Origin: Acanthococcus lagerstroemiae
Taxonomy: Eukaryota; Arthropoda; Insecta; Hemiptera; Eriococcidae
Reading direction: 5' to 3'
NCBI GenBank assembly: GCA_031841125.1
Contig: CM063108.1
Coordinates: 69,474,344 to 69,538,343 of the forward strand
DNA: 64,000 nucleotides
Part shown: one piece after another, positions 42,800-53,394 of the stretch
How the letters are laid out: each line of letters begins with the position of its first letter
Numbering within the stretch: the stretch's first letter is position 1
Notes under the pieces: generated by a model
Database searches by the model: none
Seen by the model: the letters and a program-made list of their open reading frames with translations, nothing else
What the model was told of the DNA's origin: nothing
Translations under genes and position numbers: made by a program

Positions 42800-44540
42800 T
42801 GAACATTTCGAAAACAAGCAAAGGCTATAGCAGAGTAAGATAGGTGAATCGGCCTAAGTATATTTTTTTAAATTTTACTTCAGTCTTCAGTTTCCAGTGG
42901 TAAAAGAAAATTTCAGAGCCCATCGTTACAATCCTACTCCCTTCCCTAGAGAGGTGGGGCCTCGAAATTTATGATTCTCACGTACATTTTTTATTCGAAT
43001 GGTACGAAATTTGGCATGCAGGCGAAGGCTCCCAGTATAAATAGAACCAAATTTCTGACCTCTAAAATCGATCTTGAAACTTTCAAAATGACGTCCACGC
43101 CGCCATTTTTGAGTTGGCAAAAAAATTTTACTTGTGGCAGTGCAGGGAATAAAGTCCCACCTTGTCGATCCTAGTTTTTGAGATGCAGCGATTTTTGTGA
43201 ATCGCGGTCAAAACTGTCGAAATTGGGATTCGTGACAATTTCGGTAGAATAAACCCACGTTTTTCTATGTCTGCCTTCCCAGACAGGGTTGTCATTTCGG
43301 TAATTTTTCCCAGCTAGTTCCAATGAAAAAATCGGCTAAATAAAAAATGCTAAAATTGGTTAAATCGGCTAGAAATTCGGCTAAATGAAAAATACTGCGA
43401 AAATGGTCTTCAGAAAACATAAAATGAAAAAACGAAAAAGATTAGCATCCCTGTAACGTGCGAGAATCTGGTCCTGTTTTATGCAGCATAATTATTTCTG
43501 TATGCATTATGTGTAGGTTTCATTTTTACTCGCTATCATCACCACAACCATATCAGGCTTCAACACATTTACTGAATGTGATGTGTCAGAAGAAAAGGGC
43601 CTTAGTGGTAAGCGAACACTAATAAGGCCCTTTTCTTGTGACACGTCACTGATTTACTCCTTTACAGGCAACTCATACAGAAAAATAAACGGTCGGCTAT
43701 ATCTTCTCGAACTAGCCGATTTTAGGCTGCATTTTATAAATTGGCTAAATTTAAAAAAAAAAAATCGGACAAAATTTTCAAATACGGCTAAAAATAACCA
43801 AAAAAATGCCAAATTGGCAACCCTGTTCCCATACGAAAATGGGAGCCCATCTCTACTGTATTTGCCCACCTTCTCAATTCAGTGTTGTTATCACTGGAAA
43901 TGAAACTCTTTCTTTTCGTATTGATTTTCTGTAATAGTCGTATACTTCGTCGACGAAATAATTCATAAAATTTCTGACAAAATGAAACCTTGCGACGCTC
44001 CCTAGTTTATTTGTCTCAAAGACGTGCCACTTTGAAGTTGTGATTTTTCCGTCTTTTGAACTTTTATTTAAGTAATTGCATTTTTTTCAAAATCAGGTTT
44101 TTGAAATCTCAACTTTAATCAGCCATATCTCGGCGAATTTTGGAGCTAGGCAAATTGAAATTTTTGCCAGCTCAAAAACGGCGGCGTATGCGCCATTTTG
44201 AGAAGTACAAAGTTGATTTTAAAGGTCAAAAAAAGGTATAAAAAATAATCCAAAAAAATTGGGTGCATTTTGTTATCCTAAAAGCTTTCACCTACGTGCC
44301 AAATTTCGTACCATTCGAGCAAAAAATGCTCAATGCTCATGATGCAGCTGAAAGCGTCAAAATCATATGCATGTATTCCGAAGCCAGACCCCTCGGGGGG
44401 GGGGGGGGGGTAGAATTAAAACGATAGGCTCTGAAATTTTCTTTTACCACTGCAAATAGAAGACTGAAGCAAAATTTGAAAAATATACTAGCGCTGATTC
44501 ATCTACTTTACACAGCTATAGCCTTTAGGAAAAAAGGTGT
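42800..44540. mobile_element. Long-TIR element (~340-390 bp arms)
   Basis: The left arm (about 42800-43135) and right arm (about 44152-44540) are reverse complements with perhaps 20-25% divergence. Shared landmarks are GGCTATAGC, TTCAGTCTTC, GTGGTAAAAGAAAATTTCAG, TCGAATGGTACGAAATTTGG and CGCCGCCATTTTTGAG. Arms of several hundred bases with a non-coding centre suggest a non-autonomous Mutator-like or foldback element. A hAT MITE (43284-43824) sits in the centre. Target duplication not identified. Confidence 0.68.
43284..43824. mobile_element. hAT MITE, CAGGGTTGTCA ends
   Basis: A 541-bp element with ends CAGGGTTGTCA and TGGCAACCCTG. Flanks are TTCCCAGA (43276-43283) and TTCCCATA (43825-43832), an 8-bp duplication with one change. 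Subterminal GGCTAAAT(T/C)GGCTA words are reiterated. The centre (43578-43651) is a palindrome built on GTGTCA-GAAGAAAAGGGCCTTA and its complement. It inserted in the long-TIR element. Confidence 0.87.
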
Positions 44541-44860
44541 TCTAACAAAATGTGTTCTACCCCTGATTTTCAGCAAAACTGGATCGGAACACTTTTCCGA
44601 ATCTGGTCCTAAACCTCAAAAATCGGAAGGTTCAAAATTACTCTTTAAAGCACAGTACATTGACACAGGTCTTATGGAGATGATATCATTTAGCACAGTT
44701 TTGAGAACTCAGGGGTGCAAATTTTGCACATCGCAGTTTCCCAACCTCCATCGCAATCCATCGCCGAGAATTTCTTCGATTTATGTAACCACGGAGGAGG
44801 TTGACCATCAAAATGCACTGAAATACGATACGAGTATTTAATCATAGGCTTTCAAGGTGA
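44541..44860. other. No gene recognised
   Basis: Flank between the long-TIR element and satellite DNA. The frame 44476-44841 overlaps the right arm and is not recognised. Confidence 0.35.
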
Positions 44861-45540
44861 GCATATTCAAATTTTGACATAAATTTGACTCAGTTTCGAA
44901 TATTAAGGCACGTCGCGGTGGGAGTATAAAATTTGATACCCACATTGTGATTTACTGACTTTGCATTCTAAAGCCCCTCCTTTGATGTCGTAATTTCCAA
45001 ATGTCAGATTCATATCAAACATGAGCATAGCGATCCTGAAAACTCCAATACTGATGTCCATTAAGTACTTTCCAAATTTTTCTATCACAATCCCTTCTCC
45101 TCCACGTGCTTCAGATCACACGAACCTTGAGTCAAATTAACATCAAAATTGAATACAGCGACCTTGAAAACCTATAATTATACACCCATATTGTATTTCA
45201 GAGCATTTTACTTCATGATTCTTTCGTCTGATACTACAATTTTTAGCTGAGCAGGGGCCTAACCACGGGGGTTTGGGGTCTGCCCCCCCTCGGCATCAGC
45301 CGAAAATGTGAAAAAATTTTAATTTATTCTGGTAATAGTAAGTATTACACCTGTAATGTTGTGAAAGTGAAACGACCCCCCTCCTCCTTCATACCAAGTC
45401 TGGCTATGCCACTGTAGTTGAGTATCAAACTGTCATAAGAATTGAACTCAGTGAACTCATCTACCCTGTTTCCCATGATACCTCGAATTCATTATTATTA
45501 CTAATAAAAGTTCTGAAAGTTCAATTGCTTAAGTCCTTTA
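44860..45540 (+). repeat. ~125-bp satellite array, locus 2, split by a MITE
   Basis: Monomers with cores near 45020 (CAAACATGAGCATAGCGATC), 45143 (CAAAATTGAATACAGCGACC) and 45434 (AAGAATTGAACTCAGTGAAC). Removing the 163-bp MITE plus one 8-bp duplication makes the last spacing about 120 bp. A poorer monomer lies near 44890. This is the same family as 18840-19345. Confidence 0.62.
45252..45414. mobile_element. hAT MITE, second copy of the 12499 family
   Basis: A 163-bp element with ends CAGGGGCCTAACCA and TGGCTATGCCACTG. Flanks are TAGCTGAG (45244-45251) and TAGTTGAG (45415-45422). Internal sequence (CGGCATCAGCCGAAAATG, GTAATAGTAAGTATTACACC) matches 12499-12666. It interrupted a satellite monomer. 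Confidence 0.9.
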
Positions 45541-45544
45541 TGAA

Positions 45545-47455
45545 ATCACTATGATAAAAAATTCACATTTTCCCAACGAATGAGGGGAGAGGGAGAAGAA
45601 TTCCAGGGATGAGTAAACGGGGATGTATAAAAACGGATCCGGAGGTTAATTAGCATTCCTGATATTCACACAACTAGGTGCAACTGGAAAGATGTCAAAT
45701 TCTCCTATACCTATACCGTAAAGTCTGTGTTAATGTAAGGTGGTGTGACATCCCTCTCTCTCCATTTGTAAAGTTACAAAAAAGTGCGAGAAGTTACATT
45801 TTTTGAAGAATTCGATATAGAACAATTTTTCTTTCAAACTTCTTTCATAAATTTAATAGTTTTCGAAATTTTAAAGAAAATCTATTAAGAGGGAAGGCGT
45901 TTAACCTTCCCTAAAAAATTTAATGAGCCGGGTGAGAATGATGACTCTTTTGGGCTACTCGACGAATTATTCTCAACAACCTACAAAAAATCTTGAAATT
46001 CTTTTTTTTTTTGTCTGTTTTCATTCTAATTTTAGAGGCTTATCGGCTAACCAACGGGAATTACGAAGAGGGATTTTTTCCGCAAGGGAACGAATCACGA
46101 AAAAATCATTACGAGACGGACAACGTGGAAGTCGCCGATTTCTAAGTCTTCGATCGACCTTGATGAACCAACAATTATGTCACCGCATTGCATTGACCCA
46201 TGAGTACACTTTGTTGTAAGGTAAGTTCAAGATGATCTAACAATTTTGAAGCAGGTAGGTACCACTTGTGAGTTATTTTAATTACGATTTCATGACGAAA
46301 TTTACGAGTGACATCACCAGTGTGGAAAAATAACATTGACTGAGCACGAATTTGACGAGTTGTTTGTGAATTCATTCATATCGCAGTAAAACTAACTCAC
46401 CGGTAACCTATAGTCGAGGAGAATACGGCAGTTCTGGAGCGAAGCAATTTTGCGTTAAATGGAAGTACATAAATATAATTGGTTTCCAAGAAAAGCGACT
46501 AAGAACGTGTACATTTGAAATTTATACGTGTGAGAACTTAGCCTGAAGGGAAGGGAAACTGATTACCTCTCCGCAAGGCATGATTTCAAGTGTGGTACTT
46601 TAAGAAGGTTATTTTGAACTTTTTCCCGCATTAATGACGTTTCCGAGGCAGATTCGAAAGAGTGAGAGAATACATTATTCTTCATGTGATATGAGATAAT
46701 TCTTGAAATTTTTTGAAGAGAACTGACAGTAGAGGGTGGTGTTCAAATTTAATTCGCCTCCTCCCGGGTCAAAAAAAAACAACCTGAAACCGAAACCGAA
46801 AAATTGAAAGAGATTAAAAACTTGCTAATTATAACATTTTCATACAATTCGGATTAGAGCAAATTATTCGAGAGCGAACCATCCCCCGACAACAATCATG
46901 TTAGGGGTCTTAAACTGCAAAAACAAAAAATAATTTTAAGGTTTCAGTGATACTTGTTCAATTTTATTCCTTGCAAATATTTTGGAATTCACATTTAAAA
47001 AGGAAAATAATACGACTCCGCTAGCAATAAGAAAGTTAAACACTCCCAAGAAAAATTAGGATTCTAAAATTTTATTGAACTCGCCTTCATTTTCTGTGGA
47101 AATCCTGCGGTCAGATATGTAATTTACTCAGTTTTGGACGTCAAGTGCTGACTAGGGTTTCCGACTTTTTGAAATTTTATACGATCATCGACTATATTCC
47201 TCTCCCTACCTCCACAATAGAATACAACATGAATATTTTCATTTTGTTAAAAACAATATCGCTGTTTCCAATATCTTATTTCACTCGAACAACAACGCAC
47301 ATCTGTGATAAGGCCGATACTAATAAAACTTGATTTTAATTTAAGTAAAAATATTTTCAAGGAAGGAGGGAGGACTCGAAAAAATTCGAAAAAAAATCCT
47401 ATCAAGAATACACATAAGAGCCGCTCTGATATGTCCATACGCTATACGATATTTT
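45545..47455. other. No gene recognised
   Basis: 1.9 kb of AT-rich DNA. The frame 45923-46219 has an Arg-rich product without recognisable domain. A possible diverged satellite monomer lies at 45720-45800. Confidence 0.35.
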
Positions 47456-47459
47456 GTGA

Positions 47460-47580
47460 CTCTTTTTAGTTTGAGCCCTCTCTTCTCGCCGTCCCTCAAA
47501 TTTTAGCTTAGAGTAAAAGTGATGCTGATAATGAGTTCAACTCAGTAACCTTCAAAACCTACAATTCGATATCTCTATCA
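47460..47580 (+). repeat. Satellite monomer, locus 3
   Basis: A CCCTCTCTTCTCGCCGTCCC stretch followed by GAGTTCAACTCAGTAACCTT and CAAAACCTAC aligns with the ~125-bp monomer. Neighbouring monomers are too diverged to place. Confidence 0.45.
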
Positions 47581-48570
47581 GTACAAGTTTTACAACCGCG
47601 GACTCTGAAGGATGAGGAGAGGAAAGAAAGGAAACGAAAAAATTCGCAGAAATGAAAAGAGGAAGAGACAGGAATGTGATTGCGATGGAAACTGGGATCC
47701 TTCCATTCGTATAATCTTGAGGTGAGAAAACAACTAAAAATACTACCTACTTTGACTCTCAAAGCCAGTGATGAATTTTTATGAAAGAATAAGAGTGGCT
47801 GTTGATCCCGGATACCTGGCTAGAAGGGGGTGTCCAAAATTTAAAAATGTGATTTGTAATTTTTTTTTCTCTCTAACAAAACTCTGTTTTGAGGAAAAGT
47901 GTTTTGAAAGAATTTGGCCCAGGGAGCATCTTTCCAAAATTCAGCATTGCGTAAGGTTTTGCATGTTCACGTATTGTCCTCTGTACAAAGACTTATTTTC
48001 AACTCATCTCATTCCGTCTTTGTAGGACAGATACGAAAAAGATTTACATCAATGCCTTAAAAAAAAAATCCGACACAATAATTTTTGTTGGAAACGTTTT
48101 TTCGTATCTATCATAGTTCTCAAGATATTTTGAAGGAAAAAAGAACTAATTGGGAAAAGTTAAATTGTTGAATCTCAAGAAAAAAATAAAACATAACATA
48201 CATATGTACGAGGTGGGATTTGTAGTATTCTAGCCAGATGACCCTGAGACCCCCTCCCCTGTAAAGATCTTGATGCGTTTAAGGACTTAGCGGGTCTTGA
48301 CAGAGTTCGAATCAGTTTCAACAAAGCCTAAATAATGAGCCGTCATCTCTCAGTCTCAGTCGGGAAAATGACTTTGCGCAAAAAAAAAAAAGAATGTTTT
48401 CTGCGCAAACGAAGGTTATTCTACATTTCTCCAAGAAGACAACGGTATTGCGCAAAACAAACTTTCGTGCATAATAATTTGACGCAACTAAGTACATGCA
48501 ATGATATGTCATCTATCATTTCCCTGCAGATTTTTGTTACTTATGTACACATTTCGATAACATCGTGTAT
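47581..48570. other. No gene recognised
   Basis: AT-rich DNA. Frames 47768-48025 and 48335-48619 lack recognisable domains, and the second runs into the SINE. Confidence 0.35.
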
Positions 48571-48586
48571 AGGTATTTATTCACGA

Positions 48587-48802
48587 GGGATCTGGTTGGC
48601 CGAGTGGATAGCGCGCTGAACTCAGAATCCGGAGGTCCCGGGTTCGAGCCCACGTAGCAACTCGCTACGTTTCGACCTAGGCCGGTTCTTCGGCAAGAAA
48701 TGAAGAGGGCTAAGCCAGCCCTCACAGCCTCCCCGACGTCTCTGAGGTAATGCTCGAAAGGGCGGATTCCAGGGCTGGGGTTGAGAGCGAAATTAGAAAA
48801 GG
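48587..48802 (+). mobile_element. tRNA-derived SINE, full copy
   Basis: The head (about 48587-48655) is tRNA-like. TTGGCCGAGTGGAT matches an RNA polymerase III A box, and GGGTTCGAGCCC matches a B box, 40-odd bases apart. The anticodon-loop position reads CTCAGAA. The unrelated body carries GCTACGTTTCGACCTAGGCC and GCTCGAAAGGGCGGATTCC and ends A-rich. AGGTATTTATTCACGA (48571-48586) and AGGTATTCATTCACAA (48803-48818) are the target duplications, 14/16. It encodes no protein and is expected to borrow a LINE reverse transcriptase. Confidence 0.9.
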
Positions 48803-48909
48803 AGGTATTCATTCACAAAGTTATACGCGGATTTTGAGAAAAGTGCACACATAACCATGACACATTCTTATTCAGATTGTCGTATAATTGGGTGCAATTT
48901 TCATTTAAT

Positions 48910-50700
48910 CGATAATCGGATAAAACTGAGATCACACTTTTCACTCACAAAAGGAAGGGCGAGGAGTTGATCAAGGTGCAATACAAAGAAAGACAGATAG
49001 CTCTCATAGGAAAGGTGAAGTACTTGGGAATATATCCTGACGAAAAACTCTCCTGGAGGGTTCACGTCTCAGATAAAATAAGAAAAGGAATTGAGGCTCT
49101 TTGGGCTTGCCGTACCTCCGTCGGCAGAACCTGGGGACTCTCTCCCAAAATGATACACTGGAAATATGCCGGTGTAATACGTCCCAGAATCACATATGCG
49201 GCTGTTGTGTGATGGAGCCAGGTTCACTTGACTGAAGTCAGATAGGAACTGAACCACTTGTAAAGGCCCGCGTGCGTGATGACAATGGGGGCAATGAGAA
49301 CAGTGCCGACAAAAGCACTTGAAAGACTCCTAAAACTTCTACCGCCACACTGCTGTAGAAGCAGCTGCGACAAAGGGGCTTATTGTCTTAACTAACCAAA
49401 CTTTTGGGCCCAAAAAACAGGCCACAGAAAGATATGGGGAGATGCCGAGGGACAGAATCGCGGTGTAACACATCTTTGACAAGCCATACCACGCACTGAT
49501 ACCCACACAAAACGCATGGGAAAAGAAGTGGCTAAGTGGACGCTGTTCAGTAAAAGGGAACCAACCAACATTTGTAAACAAAATGAGTTATTAGTATCGT
49601 TGGAAAGAGCGTAAAAAGTAGAATTTTTCAAAATTGGGCTCCGATTCAAAAATATGTACTCACGTTGAAAAAAGCTTATCAGTAAACGCTATGTCATATA
49701 GTTTCTACATGACTCTTGAATTTCGAATCACGTGTTCTCAAAAAGCGCTAGTTGGTTCCCTTTTGCTGAACAGCGTCCAAGTATTCTAGGAAAAGGGGAA
49801 CATGTGTGGTTTGCAGATACCTCAAAGAATGGCCAACGTGCAGTAATCGGAATAACGAATGCGAAAGGCGCTGACAACTATTCAATGGCAGTGAGTGAGG
49901 GCGTCATTGCCCTCCAAGGAGAGGCAATGGCTATCACAGTGGCCATCGACAGAAGCCAGCAGAAGGGCCTTGTTAATGAGCAAATCTATACCTGTACAGA
50001 CCGTCAAACGGCTATTGAGACACTATATCGGCACACCATACTACATCCTTGGTGGTTGCGGACTGCATTAACAAATTATACACCTTGCTCGGGAAAACCA
50101 TTTCGCCATGCTATGGACACTAGGGCACTGCGGCATAAAAGGAAACATGATTGCTGATAAGCTAGCAAAGGAAGGCACAAAAAGGAACTGGTAATGCCCA
50201 GGCCGTGTCTTCCCACAGCATACGAGGCAGATAGAAATACACTGGATGGCTAGTGGCATGAAAGTCAGCAAAATACTGATATGGGACGCCCCCAGTAAGT
50301 ATGCCGAATTGCGAATTCCTACTACGGCTCGACAGAAAACACACAAGGCTCATGGTTAGATTACTAACTGTCGTGGGGCCACAAGATTCATGTGGTATAA
50401 AGTAGACGTGGCCAAAAGCAGCTCCTGTAGTGACTGTGGAGAAGAGGAAGAAACCTCGATTTAAATCATGTGTCAATGCCCAGCAATTTACCTGGGACAA
50501 AACGCGAAGCACTGGGACTGGAGTATCCATCACTCAGTGAAGTCAAAAGGATAGAACTCAGTAGAATTCTCACTTCGGCTGAAAAAGTGAGGCTACTGAG
50601 CTGAACCCTTAACAGCAACCTGAGAAAAAGTGCAATGGACTATAAAGTCTGAGCACTCGGTGCACACAGCGCCACCTGCCACAAATGTAATAACGTAAAA
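48910..50700 (+). pseudogene. I/R1-like LINE: RT end, RNase H and C-terminal knuckle
   Basis: A 5'-truncated copy. KTEITLFTHKRKGEELIKV and KVKYLGIYPDEKLSWRVHVS with ALWACRTSVGRTWGL form the RT thumb. After a broken stretch (49215-49740) comes RNase H: GKGEHVWFADTSKNGQRAVI (the D of TDGS-type site 1), LQGEAMAITVAI (Glu), YTCTDRQTAIETL (Asp), then GHCGIKGNMIADKLAKEGT with the final Asp. A C-terminal CSDCGEEEETS...CQCPAI knuckle and SEVKRIELSRILTSAEKVRL end at a stop near 50602, before ~100 bp of 3' UTR. RNase H after the RT is characteristic of I- and R1-group LINEs. Many stops and shifts. Confidence 0.82.
49535..49785. repeat. Inverted duplication inside the I/R1-like LINE
   Basis: GGACGCTGTTCAGTAAAAGG, continuing GAACCAAC, at 49538-49565 returns as its reverse complement (GTTGGTTCCCTTTTGCTGAA, then CAGCGTCC) at 49751-49778, one mismatch in 28. 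The 185 bp between do not translate as LINE. It could be an inversion on integration or a small insertion with captured ends. Confidence 0.6.
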
Positions 50701-50704
50701 AACT

Positions 50705-52285
50705 TTCGTTTAGGTCAAGAGAGAGGGCGATCGAGAGTTGCGCACCTCTTATAACGCCGAGAACTCTGCAGCAGGGGAGTGGTTGAGGTGGTTTTTTGAC
50801 CTCGCATATCTATCACCAGCGAAGTTGAAGTAGGGTTCCTCGATTTGATATCAGTAACTCCAACACAGAATTTTACTCTCAAATCTTGACGCACCCATAT
50901 GTATTCGTAGTCACACCTGCTATCTGCAGGCAATCCTAAGCCTGTTCTAAGTGAGAAGGAAAACGTGATGTACAAAGTCATCGTATTCTTTTACCTATTC
51001 ACCACATCTTCTTTTACTCAATATCCTCACTATTTCCCCCTCCTTATTTCTTCAATTTGCGCAAAGTTAATTCGTCCGTCCCAGTGAATTATACAAAAAG
51101 GGTGAATTGGTCTCGAAAGAGCATTAGTGAGTTATGGGGTCAGTTTTAGTCGAAGACGTATCGTTTCTTCAGGTTAGGTAACGACTGAATTACAAACGGA
51201 TGCGAATGGCACACATGGCCATCCATTTCCTCGACTATAAATGTATGTCGATGTTCGAGCATAAACACGCATAAAATGCAAATTATTTGCAAATAAACGG
51301 CGTGTACCAGATTTATAGGTACCGCACGCTGATAGGGCAAACACCCGAGCTTTAGTTGATTACTCGAACGGAATCAAATGAAATGTAAGTATACAATTTC
51401 ACAGATCTGACACCGAAGTAAGGGTTAAAATAAAAACCAGCATGACCGTTGCTGGTATATCATTAAGACGTGCCACGACGATTAACGTTTCAATAATGCA
51501 GCGGATACACACAATGCAGTGCATCATAGAATGCTTCCTCTGTGCCGTACGGAGGTACCGTTTAATTGTAGCACGATCTTTTTCTTCTTCCAGGTACATA
51601 AATACAAAATATGATTAAACGATGTCAAATGACGATAATAAAAATTAAAAATTTTTTACAACTCAAACACGTCCATTAGTAGGATTATATTAGCGTGTAC
51701 GACGATCAGGTGCAACTTCGGCACGTTTTATATTACATACAAAATGGGAGTGAACTATTAGCGGCTTAATTAGAATTACACACGCGTGTGTTTACGTTCG
51801 TAATTTAGAGGAGAGACCGTACCGGTCACAACTCACGGTTGACTTGAATACGTTATTTTCACGTGTACGCTAAAAATAAACTCGTCTCACGTTAGGTCGG
51901 AAATCCTAATTCTTATAATATACGACCAAAACGAGTTCGAAAATCTCGACAGGGTTTTCAAAGCAGGTTCCGAATAGTGGTTGTTGCGCCTTCCAGCTAA
52001 ATATATTTTTCGATACTTGTTCTGAAGTTTCGTTGGCTGACGAAAACCTAAAGTTTTTACTTTGATCGTCGAACAAGTTCAAATGAGGCGCGCGGGCCGA
52101 ATAGGGCGTGCAGCGAAGCACCGTACAGTGGGCCAAGAGTAGGAAGGTGCAATCGGACAATGATACGGTTGTTCACCATCAATATTTTCGGTGATACGTC
52201 TTCAAAACTCCAGATCACTAAACGCTGATGGGTAAGCAACAACGCCGGAGGCAATACTGAAATCAAAAACGCTTCACGAATAGCA
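50705..52285. other. No gene recognised
   Basis: 1.6 kb without recognised repeats. Frames at 50715-50981, 51399-51599 and 51906-52160 (all minus) have no assignable product. Confidence 0.4.
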
Positions 52286-52289
52286 AAAT

Positions 52290-53270
52290 CCTAATCTCTA
52301 ACGAGCCTGTTAGGGTCTTAAAAAGAGTTTCAAGGAATCTCGAACATACGTAAGAATCTTAGAAATCGTAAATGAGTCTTCAAGAAACATAACAAGTTTT
52401 TAACCGCGGTAGATGGTGCTGACTGTTTACCGGGGGGGGGGGGGTCTTGAGAATACTCATAGTATGTAATATGAAGAGTTCTACGAAGTAGCGGTATAGC
52501 CAGAGGAGGCAAAGGGGGCGAATGCCCCCAAGGCGAAATAGAATGTAAAACACGTCTAGAAGAACTCACGCGTTAATCAACCACCTTTTAAGAGTCTTAA
52601 ACGGGTCTTGAGGAACCTCAAGATGTCGTGATCAAGTCTTGCAGAGTCCTAATCAAGCCTGAAAGAGTGCTTCGAAAGAATTTTTAACAAGTCTGAAAGA
52701 GTTACAAAGAGTCTTAAACGAACCTCGAACAGTCTTAGTGAATACTGAAGAAGTCTGGAAGCATGAGTGCAAAGAGTTAATTTTCTTTGTCGTTTCCCAC
52801 TCGAATTTCTGCGGCATCTTTTCATTTGTAATTTTCAGATTTTTTGCGCGGGGGGGGGGGCGTTCAGTATATTTGAGTGGCTAAATTCCTTACGCCAGCA
52901 TCTACCGTATTTTCATTCATCTTTAGAAGAGGCTTTCCGAAAACATTTATTAATTTAAACAAGCATGAAAGAATTATTAATCATAATTCCGTAGTGAAAA
53001 GTCTTAGTAAAGCCTGTAAGGTTCGTAAAAAGACTTCAGCGAGTTCTAAATAGTCGAGGAGTCTTAACAAGAACCTTAAAGAGACGTACACAAGGCTGGA
53101 GAAGTTTTGAATAGACGTATTACGAGTAGCTAATTTCAAAGAGTCTGAAGTCTCATATGTATAATTCCTAGAAAGTTTCAAGATTCCTAAGAAGTCCGAA
53201 TCACATCTTGAAGGGCCGTGATCAAGCCTATAAGAGTTCCAAGAGTTTCAGACAAGTTTTAAAGGTATTT
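52290..53270 (+). repeat. Degenerate ~10-11 bp AGTCTTNAAC repeat
   Basis: Three blocks (52310-52405, 52575-52760 and 52990-53265) consist almost entirely of variants such as AGAGTCTTAAAC, AAGTCTTGCAG, AAGTCTGAAAG and AGTTACAA. They are spaced about 10-12 bp with indels. The blocks are separated by G-tract containing segments (52430-52560 and 52765-52985). I know no named family with this unit. Confidence 0.55.
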
Positions 53271-53274
53271 AAAT

Positions 53275-53335
53275 AGATGAGAGAGAGGGGGAGATAGGGA
53301 AGGAAGAGGGAGAGACTGAAAGAGTGCAAAATAAT
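53275..53335 (+). repeat. Purine-rich tract
   Basis: GA/GGGA-rich run of about 55 bp (GAGAGAGAGGGGGAGATAGG and similar). Simple-sequence DNA. Confidence 0.6.
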
Positions 53336-53394
53336 AAACAAATGGAAGGGTGAGGAAGGCGTAATCAAAGCAGGGAAGAACATACAGTAGAGTC

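Noticed and set aside
48587..48660. A genuine tRNA gene with CAG in the anticodon position
   Set aside because: The acceptor stem does not close, the tRNA-like part continues into a SINE body, and a second copy has the same structure with target duplications.
52485..52560. GGTATAGCCAGAGGAGG as a DNA-transposon end
   Set aside because: It resembles CAGTGGCGTAGCCAG ends only loosely, with no partner or target duplication.
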